Source: Desulfacinum infernum DSM 9756 (GTDB taxonomy: Bacteria; Desulfobacterota; Syntrophobacteria; Syntrophobacterales; DSM-9756). Taken from it: a stretch of 51,158 bases of DNA. Below are positions 15,121-23,957 of the stretch, piece by piece; within the stretch, counting starts at the first letter, position 1; every line of letters begins with the position of its first letter. The notes under the pieces were generated by a model that ran no database searches, was not told the DNA's origin, and saw nothing but the letters and a program-made list of their open reading frames with translations. The DNA lies in assembly GCF_900129305.1 (NCBI RefSeq), contig NZ_FQVB01000033.1, forward strand, positions 1-51,158, given 5' to 3'. Both the position numbers and the translations under genes were made by a program.

Positions 15121-16472
15121 GTCTCCGCTCCCCGCTGTTCGATGGCCCGGATCAGGGCGCGGTGCGCGGCCCTGTCCAGGGGATAAGCCCACGCCACCGC
15201 CATGGAAAGGACGTTGCTCAGACAGGGAACCAAGGCATAAAGAAGCCTCAGCCGAAAGATCACCGGCTCGCTTTGCATCACGTTGGGTTCATACCCCGCC
15301 CGCCCCAGGAGCCACAGGCCCAGTCCCACCCCCAATGCCGCACTCAGTTTCTTCGCCACGGACCAGACCCCCACGTAAAACCCTTCGAGCCGATCCCCCG
15401 TGAGCCACTGGTGATAATCGATCACATCCGCCTGCATGGCCGAAGGAAGGGCCAAGGCTCCCCCGAAGCCAACCCCGGAGAGGGCCACCAGGATGCCGTA
15501 GGCGGTCTCGTCACCATAACCGAGGAAAAAGACGCCGGCAAAGGCCCCCGTATTGACGGCCATGGCCAGGAGCCAGCCCCGTTTCTTGCCGATGCGGCGG
15601 GCCAGAGCGATCCAGCCCGGCAGAAACAGGATTCCCGTGAGAAAATAGACCATGAGAAAGACGTCGGCCTTGGAGGAACCCAACACGTACTGCACGTAGT
15701 AGAGGATGAGGGTGGCAGGCAGATTGTTTCCGAAAGAACTGATGGTGTAGGCGATGAGAAGGATCACAAAGGGTCGGTTTTCCAAAGACCTACGCAAGTC
15801 CTGGAGAAAATTGGGCGCCGTCTTCCTGGGGTCGGTCGCCCACTCTCTTTCCGTAACCAACCAAGCGCACATCCAGCACGCCGCCACCAGGATAGGCGCA
15901 TAAAGGCCCCCCATGACCATGAATTTGGCCCGCTCTCCGGCAGAGTCCGCTCCGAGATCCAAAATGCGCCCCAAAAGTGCCGGGGACGCCACCGCCAGCA
16001 CGATCCCCACCATCACGAAACCGTCGCGCGTTCCCAAAAGCCGGGTGCGCTCATCGTAGTCCAGGGTGATTTCCGGCCCCCAGGCCTCGTAGGGCACCTC
16101 CACCGCCGTCCAGAAAAGGAAAACACAGAAGATCGATACGGCAAACCAGCCGAACGACGAGCCGATTTCAGCGGCGGGCGGATTGAAAAGAAGCCACAGA
16201 GAAACGGCCAGGGGAAAGGTTCCGAACAGCAGGTAGGGACGTCTTCGCCCCCAACGGGTGCGGGTGTGGTCGGAAATCCGGCCCAACAGGGGATCGGTGA
16301 AGGCGTCGAAGATCCGAACGAAAAGCAAGACGGCTCCCACCCATGAGGCTTGCAGCCCCACCGTATCCGTGTAGAATTTGGGAATGTGCACATAGAGAGG
16401 TAGCCCCACCACGGCCAGGGCCAGAGCGGGAAGGGCGTAGGCCAAGCGAATTCTTGCGGGAACCTGTCTCAT
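15117..16472 (-). CDS. GPH-type MFS symporter
   Basis: The 451-residue transporter has 12 likely membrane helices. Family motifs of the glycoside-pentoside-hexuronide:cation symporters are visible: DAFTDPLLGRISDHTRTRWG after helix 2, with RRRPY following, and later ASPALLG. The start at 16472 gives the standard N-terminus (MRQVPARIRLAYALPALALA); the in-frame extension upstream runs over the divergent DUF1499 gene. In purple bacteria a GPH symporter of this kind sits with photolyase and CFA genes in the singlet-oxygen regulon, so the substrate may not be a sugar. Substrate unknown. Confidence 0.87.
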   Translation of the reverse strand: MRQVPARIRLAYALPALALAVVGLPLYVHIPKFYTDTVGLQASWVGAVLLFVRIFDAFTDPLLGRISDHTRTRWGRRRPYLLFGTFPLAVSLWLLFNPPAAEIGSSFGWFAVSIFCVFLFWTAVEVPYEAWGPEITLDYDERTRLLGTRDGFVMVGIVLAVASPALLGRILDLGADSAGERAKFMVMGGLYAPILVAACWMCAWLVTEREWATDPRKTAPNFLQDLRRSLENRPFVILLIAYTISSFGNNLPATLILYYVQYVLGSSKADVFLMVYFLTGILFLPGWIALARRIGKKRGWLLAMAVNTGAFAGVFFLGYGDETAYGILVALSGVGFGGALALPSAMQADVIDYHQWLTGDRLEGFYVGVWSVAKKLSAALGVGLGLWLLGRAGYEPNVMQSEPVIFRLRLLYALVPCLSNVLSMAVAWAYPLDRAAHRALIRAIEQRGAET

Positions 16473-16528
16473 CGACTTCAACCTTCTCAACTCTCGAAGA
16501 ATCCATTCCGGCGAATAAGGAGACGGCC

Positions 16529-16936
16529 ATGACCCCAAATCCCTTGGCAGACTGCGGCCCATCGCCCAACTGCATCTCGTCCACCGCATCGGATCCCGCC
16601 AAGCGGATTGCCCCGATGACGCTGTGCGCCCCGCCACCGCAAATGATGAGGGTTCTTCGCCAAATCCTGCTTTCTTTGGGGCGGACACGCATCGTGGAGG
16701 AGACCCCCGTCTATCTTCGAGCCGAGTGCAAGAGCCTGCTAAGCTTCGTGGACGATGTGGAATTCCACCTGGACCTGGACCACAAGGTTCTTCACATGCG
16801 CTCGGCATCTCGAACCGGCTTCTGGGATCTGGGCGTCAACCGCCGACGACTGGAACACATCTGCAAAGAACTGCGAAAAAGATGTGGGGGAGTCAGGGAA
16901 GAGCCTTGGACGAGGCGTGACCCAGCGAAGCCATAG
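16529..16936 (+). CDS. DUF1499 family protein
   Basis: The 135-residue protein matches DUF1499: the N-terminal CGPSPNCISS motif (residues 9-18), then YLRAECKSLLSFVDDVEFHL and VLHMRSASRTGFWDLGVNR. No signal peptide is apparent. The start at 16529 follows AAGGAG. It is divergent from the symporter gene across 56 bases, which must hold both promoters. DUF1499 proteins are common near CFA and photolyase genes in proteobacteria. The biochemical function is not known. Confidence 0.86.
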   Translation: MTPNPLADCGPSPNCISSTASDPAKRIAPMTLCAPPPQMMRVLRQILLSLGRTRIVEETPVYLRAECKSLLSFVDDVEFHLDLDHKVLHMRSASRTGFWDLGVNRRRLEHICKELRKRCGGVREEPWTRRDPAKP

Positions 16937-16978
16937 GCGAGATGCTTGGCCTTCACAGACGGCTTTCCATCACCTATC

Positions 16979-17395
16979 TCAGCCGATCCAGCGGTCCAGG
17001 CGGTAGGCGGCGGCGGTGACCAGCGAACAAAGCACCCCGCCCCACGCCGTATCGGCAAAAGACAAGGCCACGGGCCATTTGTCCAGGGTGGACAGGTTGG
17101 TGAAATCATAAACCCCGTAGAGCGTCACACCATAGAGAAATCCCCACGCCAGAGCGGAGAAGAACGGATTGGCCGGATTCACCCGCGGCAGCGCAAACAG
17201 CAGAATCCCGGCCGGAATGAGCAAATAGACCACAAAGGCGGCCCACCACAAAGGCGCCAGGGCGTCGCCCCTGAGCCGGGCCAGAGCCCCCAGCTGGGCC
17301 TTGTAGAATTTGGGCATGATGAGTCCCAGATAGGTGAGGTCAATGGCCAGGAAGATGACGACCGTTCCCACGTAGAGTTTCAGGTTGTGGCCCAT
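16979..17395 (-). CDS. DUF2177 membrane protein
   Basis: The 138-residue protein has four hydrophobic segments and the DUF2177 pattern: IDLTYLGLIMPKFYKAQLG near the N-terminus, WGFLYGVTLYGVYDFTNLST in the third segment, and DTAWGGVLC in the fourth. AAGGAGG precedes ATG 17395. It is divergent from the FAD oxidase operon, 115 bases away, and convergent with DUF1499. Its function is unknown, but the family is repeatedly found with photolyase, CFA and DUF1365 genes. Confidence 0.87.
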   Translation of the reverse strand: MGHNLKLYVGTVVIFLAIDLTYLGLIMPKFYKAQLGALARLRGDALAPLWWAAFVVYLLIPAGILLFALPRVNPANPFFSALAWGFLYGVTLYGVYDFTNLSTLDKWPVALSFADTAWGGVLCSLVTAAAYRLDRWIG

Positions 17396-17432
17396 GGAGT
17401 CCTCCTTCTTTTAGGGGGGCCTTGATTGTTCA

Positions 17433-17461
17433 TTGACTCTAATTGTTTTGGAAGTTAATCA
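17433..17461 (+). promoter_or_regulatory. Promoter of the FAD oxidase-CFA operon
   Basis: TTGACT (17433-17438) and TAATCA (17456-17461) are separated by 17 bases in an AT-rich stretch, 50 bases before ATG 17511. This fits sigma-70. No clear ECF-type promoter was recognised. Confidence 0.5.
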
Positions 17462-17510
17462 TTGGTGATTCCCTTGCAACTTCCTTCCGTCTTTCCCCAC
17501 AGGAGGCTCC

Positions 17511-18782
17511 ATGAGCAGCAGATCCCGGCACATCGCCGTCATCGGAAGCGGCATCTCCGGGATCGTAGCCGCCCACATCCTGCAACAAAAACATCGGATC
17601 ACCCTTTTTGAAAAAAACGATTACCTGGGCGGACACACGCGCACCGTGACGATTCCCCACGGGCGGGATCAGGGCCTGGCGGTGGACACCGGATTCATCG
17701 TCCTCAACCGACGCACCTACCCCAACCTTCTGCGATTTTTTCGGCAGCTGGACGTGGCCGTGGCCAAAACGGACATGGCCTTCAGCTATTGGGACCGGGC
17801 CCAGGATTTCTACTCCGCCGGCACGGGTTGGGCGGGGCTCCTGGCCCAGCCCCGCAACCTGAAAAATCCCCGCTTTCTGCGCCTAATCCTGGGAATCCCT
17901 CGTTTCTTGGCCCAAACCCGAAAGAAACTCCTAAGCGGCGCCCTGAAGGGGCTGACCCTGAACGAGTACCTCCAAAGGGAAGGATTTTCCGCACCCGTGA
18001 TCCACGATTTTGTGCTCCCCATGGCCGCCGCCATCTGGTCCACTCCCACCGCCCGGGTGGGGGATTTTCCCGCGGAATCTTTTGCACGATTCTACGATAA
18101 CCACGGCCTGCTTTCCCTGATTCGAAGACCTTCCTGGTACTACGTGCGGGGGGGCAGTCATCGTTACGTGCAAGCGTTTCTGAAGCGCTTTACGGGAACG
18201 GTCCTCACAGGGCACCCCGTCCGAGAAGTGCGGAGGCATGCAGACGCTGTCACGGTGGTGGACCACAACGGCACGGCACATTCCTTCGACGCCGTGGTCA
18301 TCGCCGCCCACGCCGATGAGGCCCTGGCCATGCTGGCCGACCCCTCCGACGACGAGCGCGCCCTGCTTTCGCAATGGCAATACAACCGCAATCGAACGGT
18401 CCTGCATCGCGATCCCTCGTACCTTCCACCCAAGTCCGGTGTTTGGGCCGCTTGGAATTTTCTAAAAAATACAGGCCCCCAGGGCGCCCAGCCCCTGACG
18501 TTGACCTACTACATGAACCGCCTGCAAAAACTCCCCACGCCCACACCCTACTGTGTCACGCTCAACCCCTTCGATTCTCAGCCGGTGCAAGAGGAGGTGG
18601 CCGCCTTTGACGACACCCATCCCATGTACACCTTTGAGGCGATGGAAACCCAAAAGAATCTGGACAAGCTGAACGGGGTCCGGCGCACCTATTTTTGCGG
18701 CGCCTATTTCGGCTACGGATTTCACGAAGACGGAGTGCGATCGGCCCTGGCCGTCGCCCGACACTTTGGATTGGAACTATGA
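17511..18782 (+). CDS. FAD-dependent amine oxidase/desaturase-like protein
   Basis: The 423-residue flavoprotein has the dinucleotide-binding motif VIGSGISGIVAA (GxGxxG at 12-17), an acidic end of strand 2 (LFEKNDYLGGHTRT), and the C-terminal flavin segment RRTYFCGAYFGYGFHEDGV. It belongs to the NAD(P)-binding amine-oxidase-like family whose genes precede DUF1365 and CFA in many bacteria, where a role in fatty-acyl modification is suspected. AGGAGG precedes ATG 17511. The stop overlaps the next start as ATGA, showing tight coupling. Confidence 0.9.
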   Translation: MSSRSRHIAVIGSGISGIVAAHILQQKHRITLFEKNDYLGGHTRTVTIPHGRDQGLAVDTGFIVLNRRTYPNLLRFFRQLDVAVAKTDMAFSYWDRAQDFYSAGTGWAGLLAQPRNLKNPRFLRLILGIPRFLAQTRKKLLSGALKGLTLNEYLQREGFSAPVIHDFVLPMAAAIWSTPTARVGDFPAESFARFYDNHGLLSLIRRPSWYYVRGGSHRYVQAFLKRFTGTVLTGHPVREVRRHADAVTVVDHNGTAHSFDAVVIAAHADEALAMLADPSDDERALLSQWQYNRNRTVLHRDPSYLPPKSGVWAAWNFLKNTGPQGAQPLTLTYYMNRLQKLPTPTPYCVTLNPFDSQPVQEEVAAFDDTHPMYTFEAMETQKNLDKLNGVRRTYFCGAYFGYGFHEDGVRSALAVARHFGLEL

Positions 18783-20805
18783 AAACGATTCGCCCCTCGC
18801 TTTTCGACGCCGCTGTGGAACACCGCCGACGGGAACCCGTGGAACATGCCTTCCGTTATCCGTTGCGGCTCTTCGGGTTCGATCTGGAAGAATTGCCCCA
18901 TATCGCCCGCCGCCTTCCCCTTTTCGGACTCAACCGCTGGAACCTTTTGTCCATCCACGACCGAGATTATCTGGACCCGGGGGACGCCCCCATCCGCGAG
19001 AAACTGGAACGGCACCTGCGCTCTGCGGGCCTGGACGCTTCACCGGCGCGCGTGGTGTTGGTGACGTCGTCTCGCCATCTCACCCGGGTTTTCAATCCCG
19101 TGAGCTTCTACTTTTTTTTCGACGTGCATGAAAACTGGATCGGAATGGCGGCGGAGGTCAACAACACCTTCGGAGAAAGGCATCTCTACGTCCTGACCAA
19201 CCCGGAATCGGATTCCCAGGAGGGCCTTCACCGTTATTACACGGACAAAGCCTTTCACGTATCCCCATTTCACGACATGGAGGGCCGATACGAGTTCCTG
19301 GTTCGGGATATCCGAAAGGGATTGGACATCCGGATTCGCCTCTTGAAGGAAGGGCGGGTGGTCTTTGAAGCCCACCTGGAAGGGAGGCCGGTTCCCCTCA
19401 CTTCCGCCAACCTGCTCAAGGATCTGGCGCGCCGCCCGGCCGTGGCCCACAAGACCATGCCCCGCATCCTCCGGGAAGCCTATCATCTCTATCGGGACCA
19501 CAAATTGCCGGTTTACGCCAAGCCCGCGGCCCGAGACGCCTGGACGTTGATCAAGAACCCGCCGTCCCCCTTGGACCGCAGGCTCCAATCCTGGTTGTTC
19601 CATCTTTTCAACCACATCCAAGTGGGGTTTCTCACCGTCCGCCTTCCGCACGGTTCCGTTCGGTCTTTCGGGCGATCGGGGACGGAGCCCTCCGTGGAGA
19701 TCCAAGTCCACGATCCCGGATTCTTCCGGCGAGTCTTCTTCGGAGGCGACGTGGGACTGGGCGAATCCTTCATGGACGGGGCGTGGGAAACATCGGATCT
19801 CACCGGATTCATCACGTTGCTCATCCTTAACCGGGACAGACTGGAAGACCGACAGAGCACCCTCTCCAGGCTCCTGTCCTTCCTGAACAGGTGGCGCCAC
19901 TTGGCGCGGGCCAACACGCTTCCCGGCGCCAAACGAAACATTCGCCGCCACTACGATCTGAGCAATGAACTCTTTGAAGCTTTCCTCGACAAATCCATGA
20001 CCTATTCCTGCGCCGTCTTCGAAAGGGAGGACGAGGATCTGGAAACGGCCCAATTGAGGAAACTCCGGCGCATCATCCGCAAGGCCCGGCTGGGACCCGA
20101 CGATCATGTGTTGGAAATCGGATGCGGCTGGGGCGGCTTCGCCCTTCTGGCCGCCCGGGAGATCGGCTGCCGGGTTACGGGAATCACGGTCTCCGAAGCC
20201 CAGAGGCGCCTGGCGACGGAGCGCATACGCCGGGCCGGGCTCCAGGACCGGGTGACCATCCTTCTCAGCGACTACCGGAAGGTCCGGGGGCGTTTCGACA
20301 AGATCGTCTCGATCGAAATGCTGGAAGCGGTGGGCCACGAATATTATTCGGACTTTTTCGCCTGCTGCGAGCGTCTGCTGGCACCACACGGGCGGTGGTG
20401 CTCCAAACCATCTCCATCCCCGATTTTCGATATGAAAGTTACCGAAGGGGCTGCGACTGGATCCAAAAATACATCTTTCCCGGGGGCATGCTGCCGTCTT
20501 TGAGCGCCCTGTGCAGCGCCATGGCCGGAGCATCCCGTTTGCACGTGGAATCCCTGGAAAATATAGGCATTCACTATGCGCGGACACTTCGCCTGTGGCG
20601 ACAGCGCTTTCTTGAAAACTGGGACCACATCCGGACGCTGGGTTTCGACGACACCTTCCGACGCATGTGGCTTTACTATTTGTGCTTTTGCGAGGCGGCC
20701 TTCGCCACCCGCACCCTCAACGACCTGCAGCTGGTGCTGAGCCGCCCCAACAATCCGGCTTTGGATAGGGAGGTGAGCGGTGACGACGGGGGCACCTATG
20801 CTTAG
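18779..20805 (+). CDS. DUF1365-CFA methyltransferase fusion, frameshifted
   Basis: The N-terminal 250 residues form a DUF1365 domain (EHAFRYPLRLFGFDLEEL, FNPVSFYFFFD). The C-terminal part is a cyclopropane-fatty-acid-synthase-type SAM methyltransferase, with RRHYDLSNELFEAFLD, the SAM motif LEIGCGWGGF and KIVSIEMLEAVGHEYY. The frame breaks at the G-run near 20391-20395. One missing G there sends the frame to a stop at 20503 (574 residues), while the expected VVLQTISIPDF and WIQKYIFPGGMLPS continue in another frame to TAG 20805. Repaired, it would be 675 residues. It is either a real inactivating mutation, since the lost part holds conserved CFA residues, or a sequencing error. It starts by ATGA overlap with the FAD oxidase gene. 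Confidence 0.85.
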
Positions 20806-20852
20806 TGTTCGTCTTGGAACTTCAAACTCACTGTGCAGACGGGAGGAGAATC

Positions 20853-21245
20853 ATGGATCTCAGGAATTATTTTGAAAGTCAGAAGGGTTTCGGCGTGCTG
20901 GCAACAGCCGACAAGGACGGGAACGTGGACGCCGCGGTGTATGCCCGACCCCACGTGATGGAGGACGGATCCCTTGCCTTCATCATGAAGGATCGACTGA
21001 CCCATCACAACCTTCAGTCGAACCCCCGCGCCGCCTATCTTTTCAAACAGGACGGCCCCGGGTACAAGGGCAAGAGGTTTTTCCTGAAAAAGATCAAGGA
21101 AACGGAAGACTCGGAGACCATAGAATCCTTGCGGAGAAAGTTCTATCCGACCCGGAACGAAGAAGCCGGAGCCAAGGAGTTCGCGGTTTTCTTCCAGATC
21201 GAAAAGGAGCTTCCTCTGATTGGATCCGGGGAAAAAGAAGATTGA
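20853..21245 (+). CDS. Pyridoxamine-5'-phosphate-oxidase-like split-barrel protein
   Basis: The 130-residue protein has the FMN-binding split-barrel fold: GFGVLATADKDGNVDAAVYA in the first strands, then LTHHNLQSNPRAAYLF, a helix, and a closing strand. Such small proteins bind FMN, F420 or haem and act as reductases; the substrate cannot be predicted. ATG 20853 is preceded by GGGAGGAG. It follows the DUF1365-CFA gene by 48 bases and may be the last gene of that operon. Confidence 0.85.
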   Translation: MDLRNYFESQKGFGVLATADKDGNVDAAVYARPHVMEDGSLAFIMKDRLTHHNLQSNPRAAYLFKQDGPGYKGKRFFLKKIKETEDSETIESLRRKFYPTRNEEAGAKEFAVFFQIEKELPLIGSGEKED

Positions 21246-21260
21246 CAGGCAAACTTTACA

Positions 21261-21327
21261 TTTCCTGTGGGAGCGGCGCGAGCCGCGACGGGACATCCAT
21301 CGCGCCTTTCGGCGCTCCCACGGGAAA
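21261..21327. repeat. Imperfect inverted repeat, REP-like
   Basis: TTTCCTGTGGGAGCG at the left pairs with CGCTCCCACGGGAAA at the right, enclosing a GC-rich centre. This form is typical of extragenic palindromes downstream of genes. It may end transcription of the preceding operon although no T-run follows. Confidence 0.5.
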
Positions 21328-21358
21328 TCGGCTTGATTCGCCTTCAAAAGATCGGCCG

Positions 21359-21608
21359 TCAGGAATCCTGCCGTTTGAAGTCGCCCGCGTATCGCCCGAC
21401 GGTGGCGTCATCCACGCAGGATTCGACAATTTCCGCTTCCAAGGCGCCCGGATCCTTCAGAGCCTCCAGGGGGACAGAAAAACTCATTTCCTGCGCGGTC
21501 CTGAACCCGGACCAAGACTCGCCCTCTCTTAAGTTCGCTCTTGGCGGCATCCTTCAGGCAGTGCGTGACTGAAAAGTGGAAAGCCCGCCCCATGGGCGGG
21601 CCCCTCAT
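21359..21608 (-). pseudogene. Broken paralogue of the adjacent small conserved protein
   Basis: Two reading frames together align with the intact 58-residue protein at 21650-21826. One frame gives VRVQDRAGNEFFCP (intact: VWVKDKAGNEFVCP). The other continues LEALKDP and VESCVDDAT (intact: VDVLKKP and KNCVEDAT). The junction is a run of five C bases (TGTCCCCCTGGAG) where four would keep the frame. No convincing start with a ribosome binding site is seen. It is therefore a decayed tandem copy, unless the base is a sequencing error. Confidence 0.62.
21571..21601 (-). terminator. Terminator of the small-protein gene
   Basis: GCCCGCCC-ATG-GGGCGGGC (21583-21601), read on the minus strand, is followed by the T-rich stretch TTTCCACTTTT. 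It lies about 50 bases after the stop codon of the 21650-21826 gene. Confidence 0.55.
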
Positions 21609-21649
21609 GACAAGATTGCAATCGGTCCTTCAAGGCTATCCCTATGGTA

Positions 21650-21826
21650 TCAACCGCCGGCAAAGGGCTGGGGAGACGTCGCGTCTTCCACACAATTCTT
21701 GAGCTCTTCCTCGCTCATTTCCGTGGGTTTTTTCAAAACATCCACGGGGCAGACAAATTCATTGCCGGCCTTGTCCTTGACCCATACGAATTGTTGCCGC
21801 TTGGTGGGGGTGGATACATCACTCAT
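21650..21826 (-). CDS. Small conserved protein (58 aa), unknown function
   Basis: A strong AAGGAGG precedes ATG 21826. The sequence FVWVKDKAGNEFVCPVDVL suggests a small beta structure, with Cys34 in the FVCP turn and Cys46 in LKNCVEDAT. A decayed second copy lies directly downstream and keeps the same AGNEF-CP and C-DAT positions, which supports it as a real gene. No known domain is recognised; a metal- or thiol-binding role of the two cysteines is possible. Confidence 0.7.
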   Translation of the reverse strand: MSDVSTPTKRQQFVWVKDKAGNEFVCPVDVLKKPTEMSEEELKNCVEDATSPQPFAGG

Positions 21827-21951
21827 GGTTTCCTCCTTGGTTGGGGAGCAACGGGTTGGGAAAAACCTCCATAACATGCGTTAATTGTAACCACTCCCGA
21901 GACCTTGGCAAGGGGGGAACGGAAAATGTTGAGTTTCGCTTCTTGAAGATG

Positions 21952-22587
21952 TCAGCTTTTTCCATTGGTCATGGTTGCGTGAATGCCGGCCAGGGAAAAA
22001 CGGGTGATGTGATCCGTCAGGCGGTCCACCAGGTCGTCGGTGACGGGAGCGTCCAGCAGGTATTCCAGGTCGCGATGGCGCAGCATGCAGGCCGCGCGGC
22101 ACTGGCCCACCACGCTCAGTTCGCAAAAGAGCACCTGGGGATCGGACGGATCCTTCCCCAGCAGATCAGCCAGGATCCGGAGCAGTACGCGGCGGTGGGG
22201 TTCGATGAGCTGCTGCCAGATCTCGTTCACCAGTCCCGTGGGATGGATGAGCTCCATGAAGTAGAGACGCATAAAGAGGTGGGAGGCATCCGGCTCCACC
22301 ACGTGGCGCAGAAAGCGCCTCACGAAGGCCCGGAGCCTTTCTTCCGGGTCCAAGTGGGCGGGGATGTCCGCCGCCGTGGGCTTTCCCAGGGAAAAGGCAT
22401 ACTTCCAGGCTTCCACGTACAAAGCGGCCTTGTTGCCGAAGTGGTAGTTCACGGCCGCCACGTTGGCCCGGGCACGTCGGCAGATGTCCGCCACCCGCGC
22501 CGCCTTGTACCCCTTTTCGGCAAAGACCCGGCAGGCGGCGTCCAGAAGCCGCTGGCGTGTTTCCATTCCGTCACGCCTTTGTTTCAT
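21952..22587 (-). CDS. TetR/AcrR-family repressor
   Basis: The 211-residue regulator has an N-terminal TetR helix-turn-helix (residues about 8-55: LLDAACRVFAEKGYKAARVA, then VAAVNYHFGNKAALYVEAW) and a helical ligand-binding domain of the CerR/DUF1956 type. The start at 22587 follows GGGGAGAA; longer in-frame starts lie beyond the promoter region. It is divergent from the RND efflux operon 160 bases away, so it is very likely its repressor and probably also autoregulated. Confidence 0.9.
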   Translation of the reverse strand: MKQRRDGMETRQRLLDAACRVFAEKGYKAARVADICRRARANVAAVNYHFGNKAALYVEAWKYAFSLGKPTAADIPAHLDPEERLRAFVRRFLRHVVEPDASHLFMRLYFMELIHPTGLVNEIWQQLIEPHRRVLLRILADLLGKDPSDPQVLFCELSVVGQCRAACMLRHRDLEYLLDAPVTDDLVDRLTDHITRFSLAGIHATMTNGKS

Positions 22588-22631
22588 TTTGGTGTTCTCC
22601 CCGGCCAGGCCGCGCCGGCCGCACATTTCAT

Positions 22632-22703
22632 TTGACAATCTAAATAAAGTGCCGTAGACAGCAAATCCAACGTTTATTTGAAATAGACTTTTAACCTTGT
22701 CAA
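22632..22703. promoter_or_regulatory. Divergent promoters between tetR and the efflux operon
   Basis: On the plus strand TTGACA (22632-22637) and TAGACA (22655-22660) have a 17-base spacer. On the minus strand TTGACA (22703-22698) is followed by AT-rich -10 candidates near 22675. The inverted repeat AAATAAA (22642-22648) / TTTATTT (22673-22679) lies between and could be the TetR operator. Confidence 0.42.
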
Positions 22704-22749
22704 GCTCCATCTGACAACGGACGGACTGAGCAAAAAGGGGAGCTTTTCC

Positions 22750-23952
22750 ATGAAAACACGCATGGTTTCTTCCTGCCTTCATGCCCGGAAACGCGGACTC
22801 GCAGCGGCCCCCGCCGGAAAGCGTGCAGCGCTGCTGTCACTGGCTTTGGGGCTTTGGCTACTGCTGGGTGCGGCCTGTTCGGCGTCCGCCGCCCCGCCTT
22901 CTTCCGGGGGAGGCTCCCCGCCTCCCGTGGGCGTGGTTCCGGTGGTGGAAAAGGACGTGAATCCCCCCAGCGAGTACGTGGGGCACGTGGAAGCCATCCA
23001 GACGGTGGACCTGAAGGCCCGGGTGGAGGGATTTCTGAAGGAAGTGCGCTTTCAGGAAGGCAGCCGGGTCCAAGCCGGCGACGTTCTCTATGTGATCGAG
23101 CAGGACCTCTACAGGGCCCGGGTGGACGCGGCCGAGGCCCAGGTGGCCCAGGCGGAGGCGGCGCTGGATCGGGCCGAGCGGTATCTCAAGCGACTTCGAT
23201 CCGCCCGGCCGGAAAGCGTTCCGGCCACGGACATGGACACGGCCGTCACACAGGTGATGGAGGCTCAAGCGCAACTGGAAGCCGCCAAGGCGCAGCTCGC
23301 CATCGACCGGATCAATCTGGCCTATACGGTGATCCAATCTCCCATCGAAGGACGCATCGGGCGCACGGTGTTCACAAAGGGTAACCTGGTGGGCCCCTCC
23401 TCGGGGACCCTGGCCACCATCGTCCAGATGGATCCCATCCGGGTTGTCTATTCGGTCAGTGAAAACGATGCCTCCGCCATCCAGGAAGCCCTCCGAGACG
23501 CCTCGGCGAGACCGGACAATCTGCTTTTGGCTCCCAACCTGCGCCTTGGCGACGGAAGCGTTTACCCCCGGTCCGGTCGGGTGGACTTCGTGGACAACCG
23601 GGTGGACCCCACCACCGCCACCATCACGGTTCGCGCCCGGTTCCCCAACCCGGACGGGCAGCTCATCCCCGGCCAGTACGTGACGGTGCTCGTGAAAAGC
23701 CGCAGCCCACGCCTCATGCCGGTGGTGCCCCAGGCGGCCGTACTGGTCGACCAACAGGGGCGCTACGTGCTGGTGGTGGACGACAAGAACCAGGTGGCGG
23801 CCCGCCCTGTCACCCTGGGCCCCGAGCTGGAAACGGAATGGGCCGTGACGTCCGGGCTGAAGCCGGGTGAAAAAGTGATCGTCCAGGGCATCCAGAAGGT
23901 CCGCCCCGGAATGACGGTCGCTCCCAGGGTTCTGAACGGCGAAGGGAGGTAG
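22750..23952 (+). CDS. RND efflux periplasmic adaptor lipoprotein
   Basis: The 400-residue membrane fusion protein is of the AcrA/MexA type. A signal sequence ends in the lipobox LLGAAC (Cys43). Then follow the barrel-sandwich half-motif VDLKARVEGFLKEVRFQEG, an alpha-helical hairpin (about 115-185), the second lipoyl half TVIQSPIEGRIGRTVF, and the beta-barrel and membrane-proximal domains ending with VIVQGIQKVRPGMTV. GGGGAG precedes ATG 22750. It opens a three-gene efflux operon with five bases before the pump gene. Confidence 0.92.
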   Translation: MKTRMVSSCLHARKRGLAAAPAGKRAALLSLALGLWLLLGAACSASAAPPSSGGGSPPPVGVVPVVEKDVNPPSEYVGHVEAIQTVDLKARVEGFLKEVRFQEGSRVQAGDVLYVIEQDLYRARVDAAEAQVAQAEAALDRAERYLKRLRSARPESVPATDMDTAVTQVMEAQAQLEAAKAQLAIDRINLAYTVIQSPIEGRIGRTVFTKGNLVGPSSGTLATIVQMDPIRVVYSVSENDASAIQEALRDASARPDNLLLAPNLRLGDGSVYPRSGRVDFVDNRVDPTTATITVRARFPNPDGQLIPGQYVTVLVKSRSPRLMPVVPQAAVLVDQQGRYVLVVDDKNQVAARPVTLGPELETEWAVTSGLKPGEKVIVQGIQKVRPGMTVAPRVLNGEGR

Positions 23953-23957
23953 CGGCC

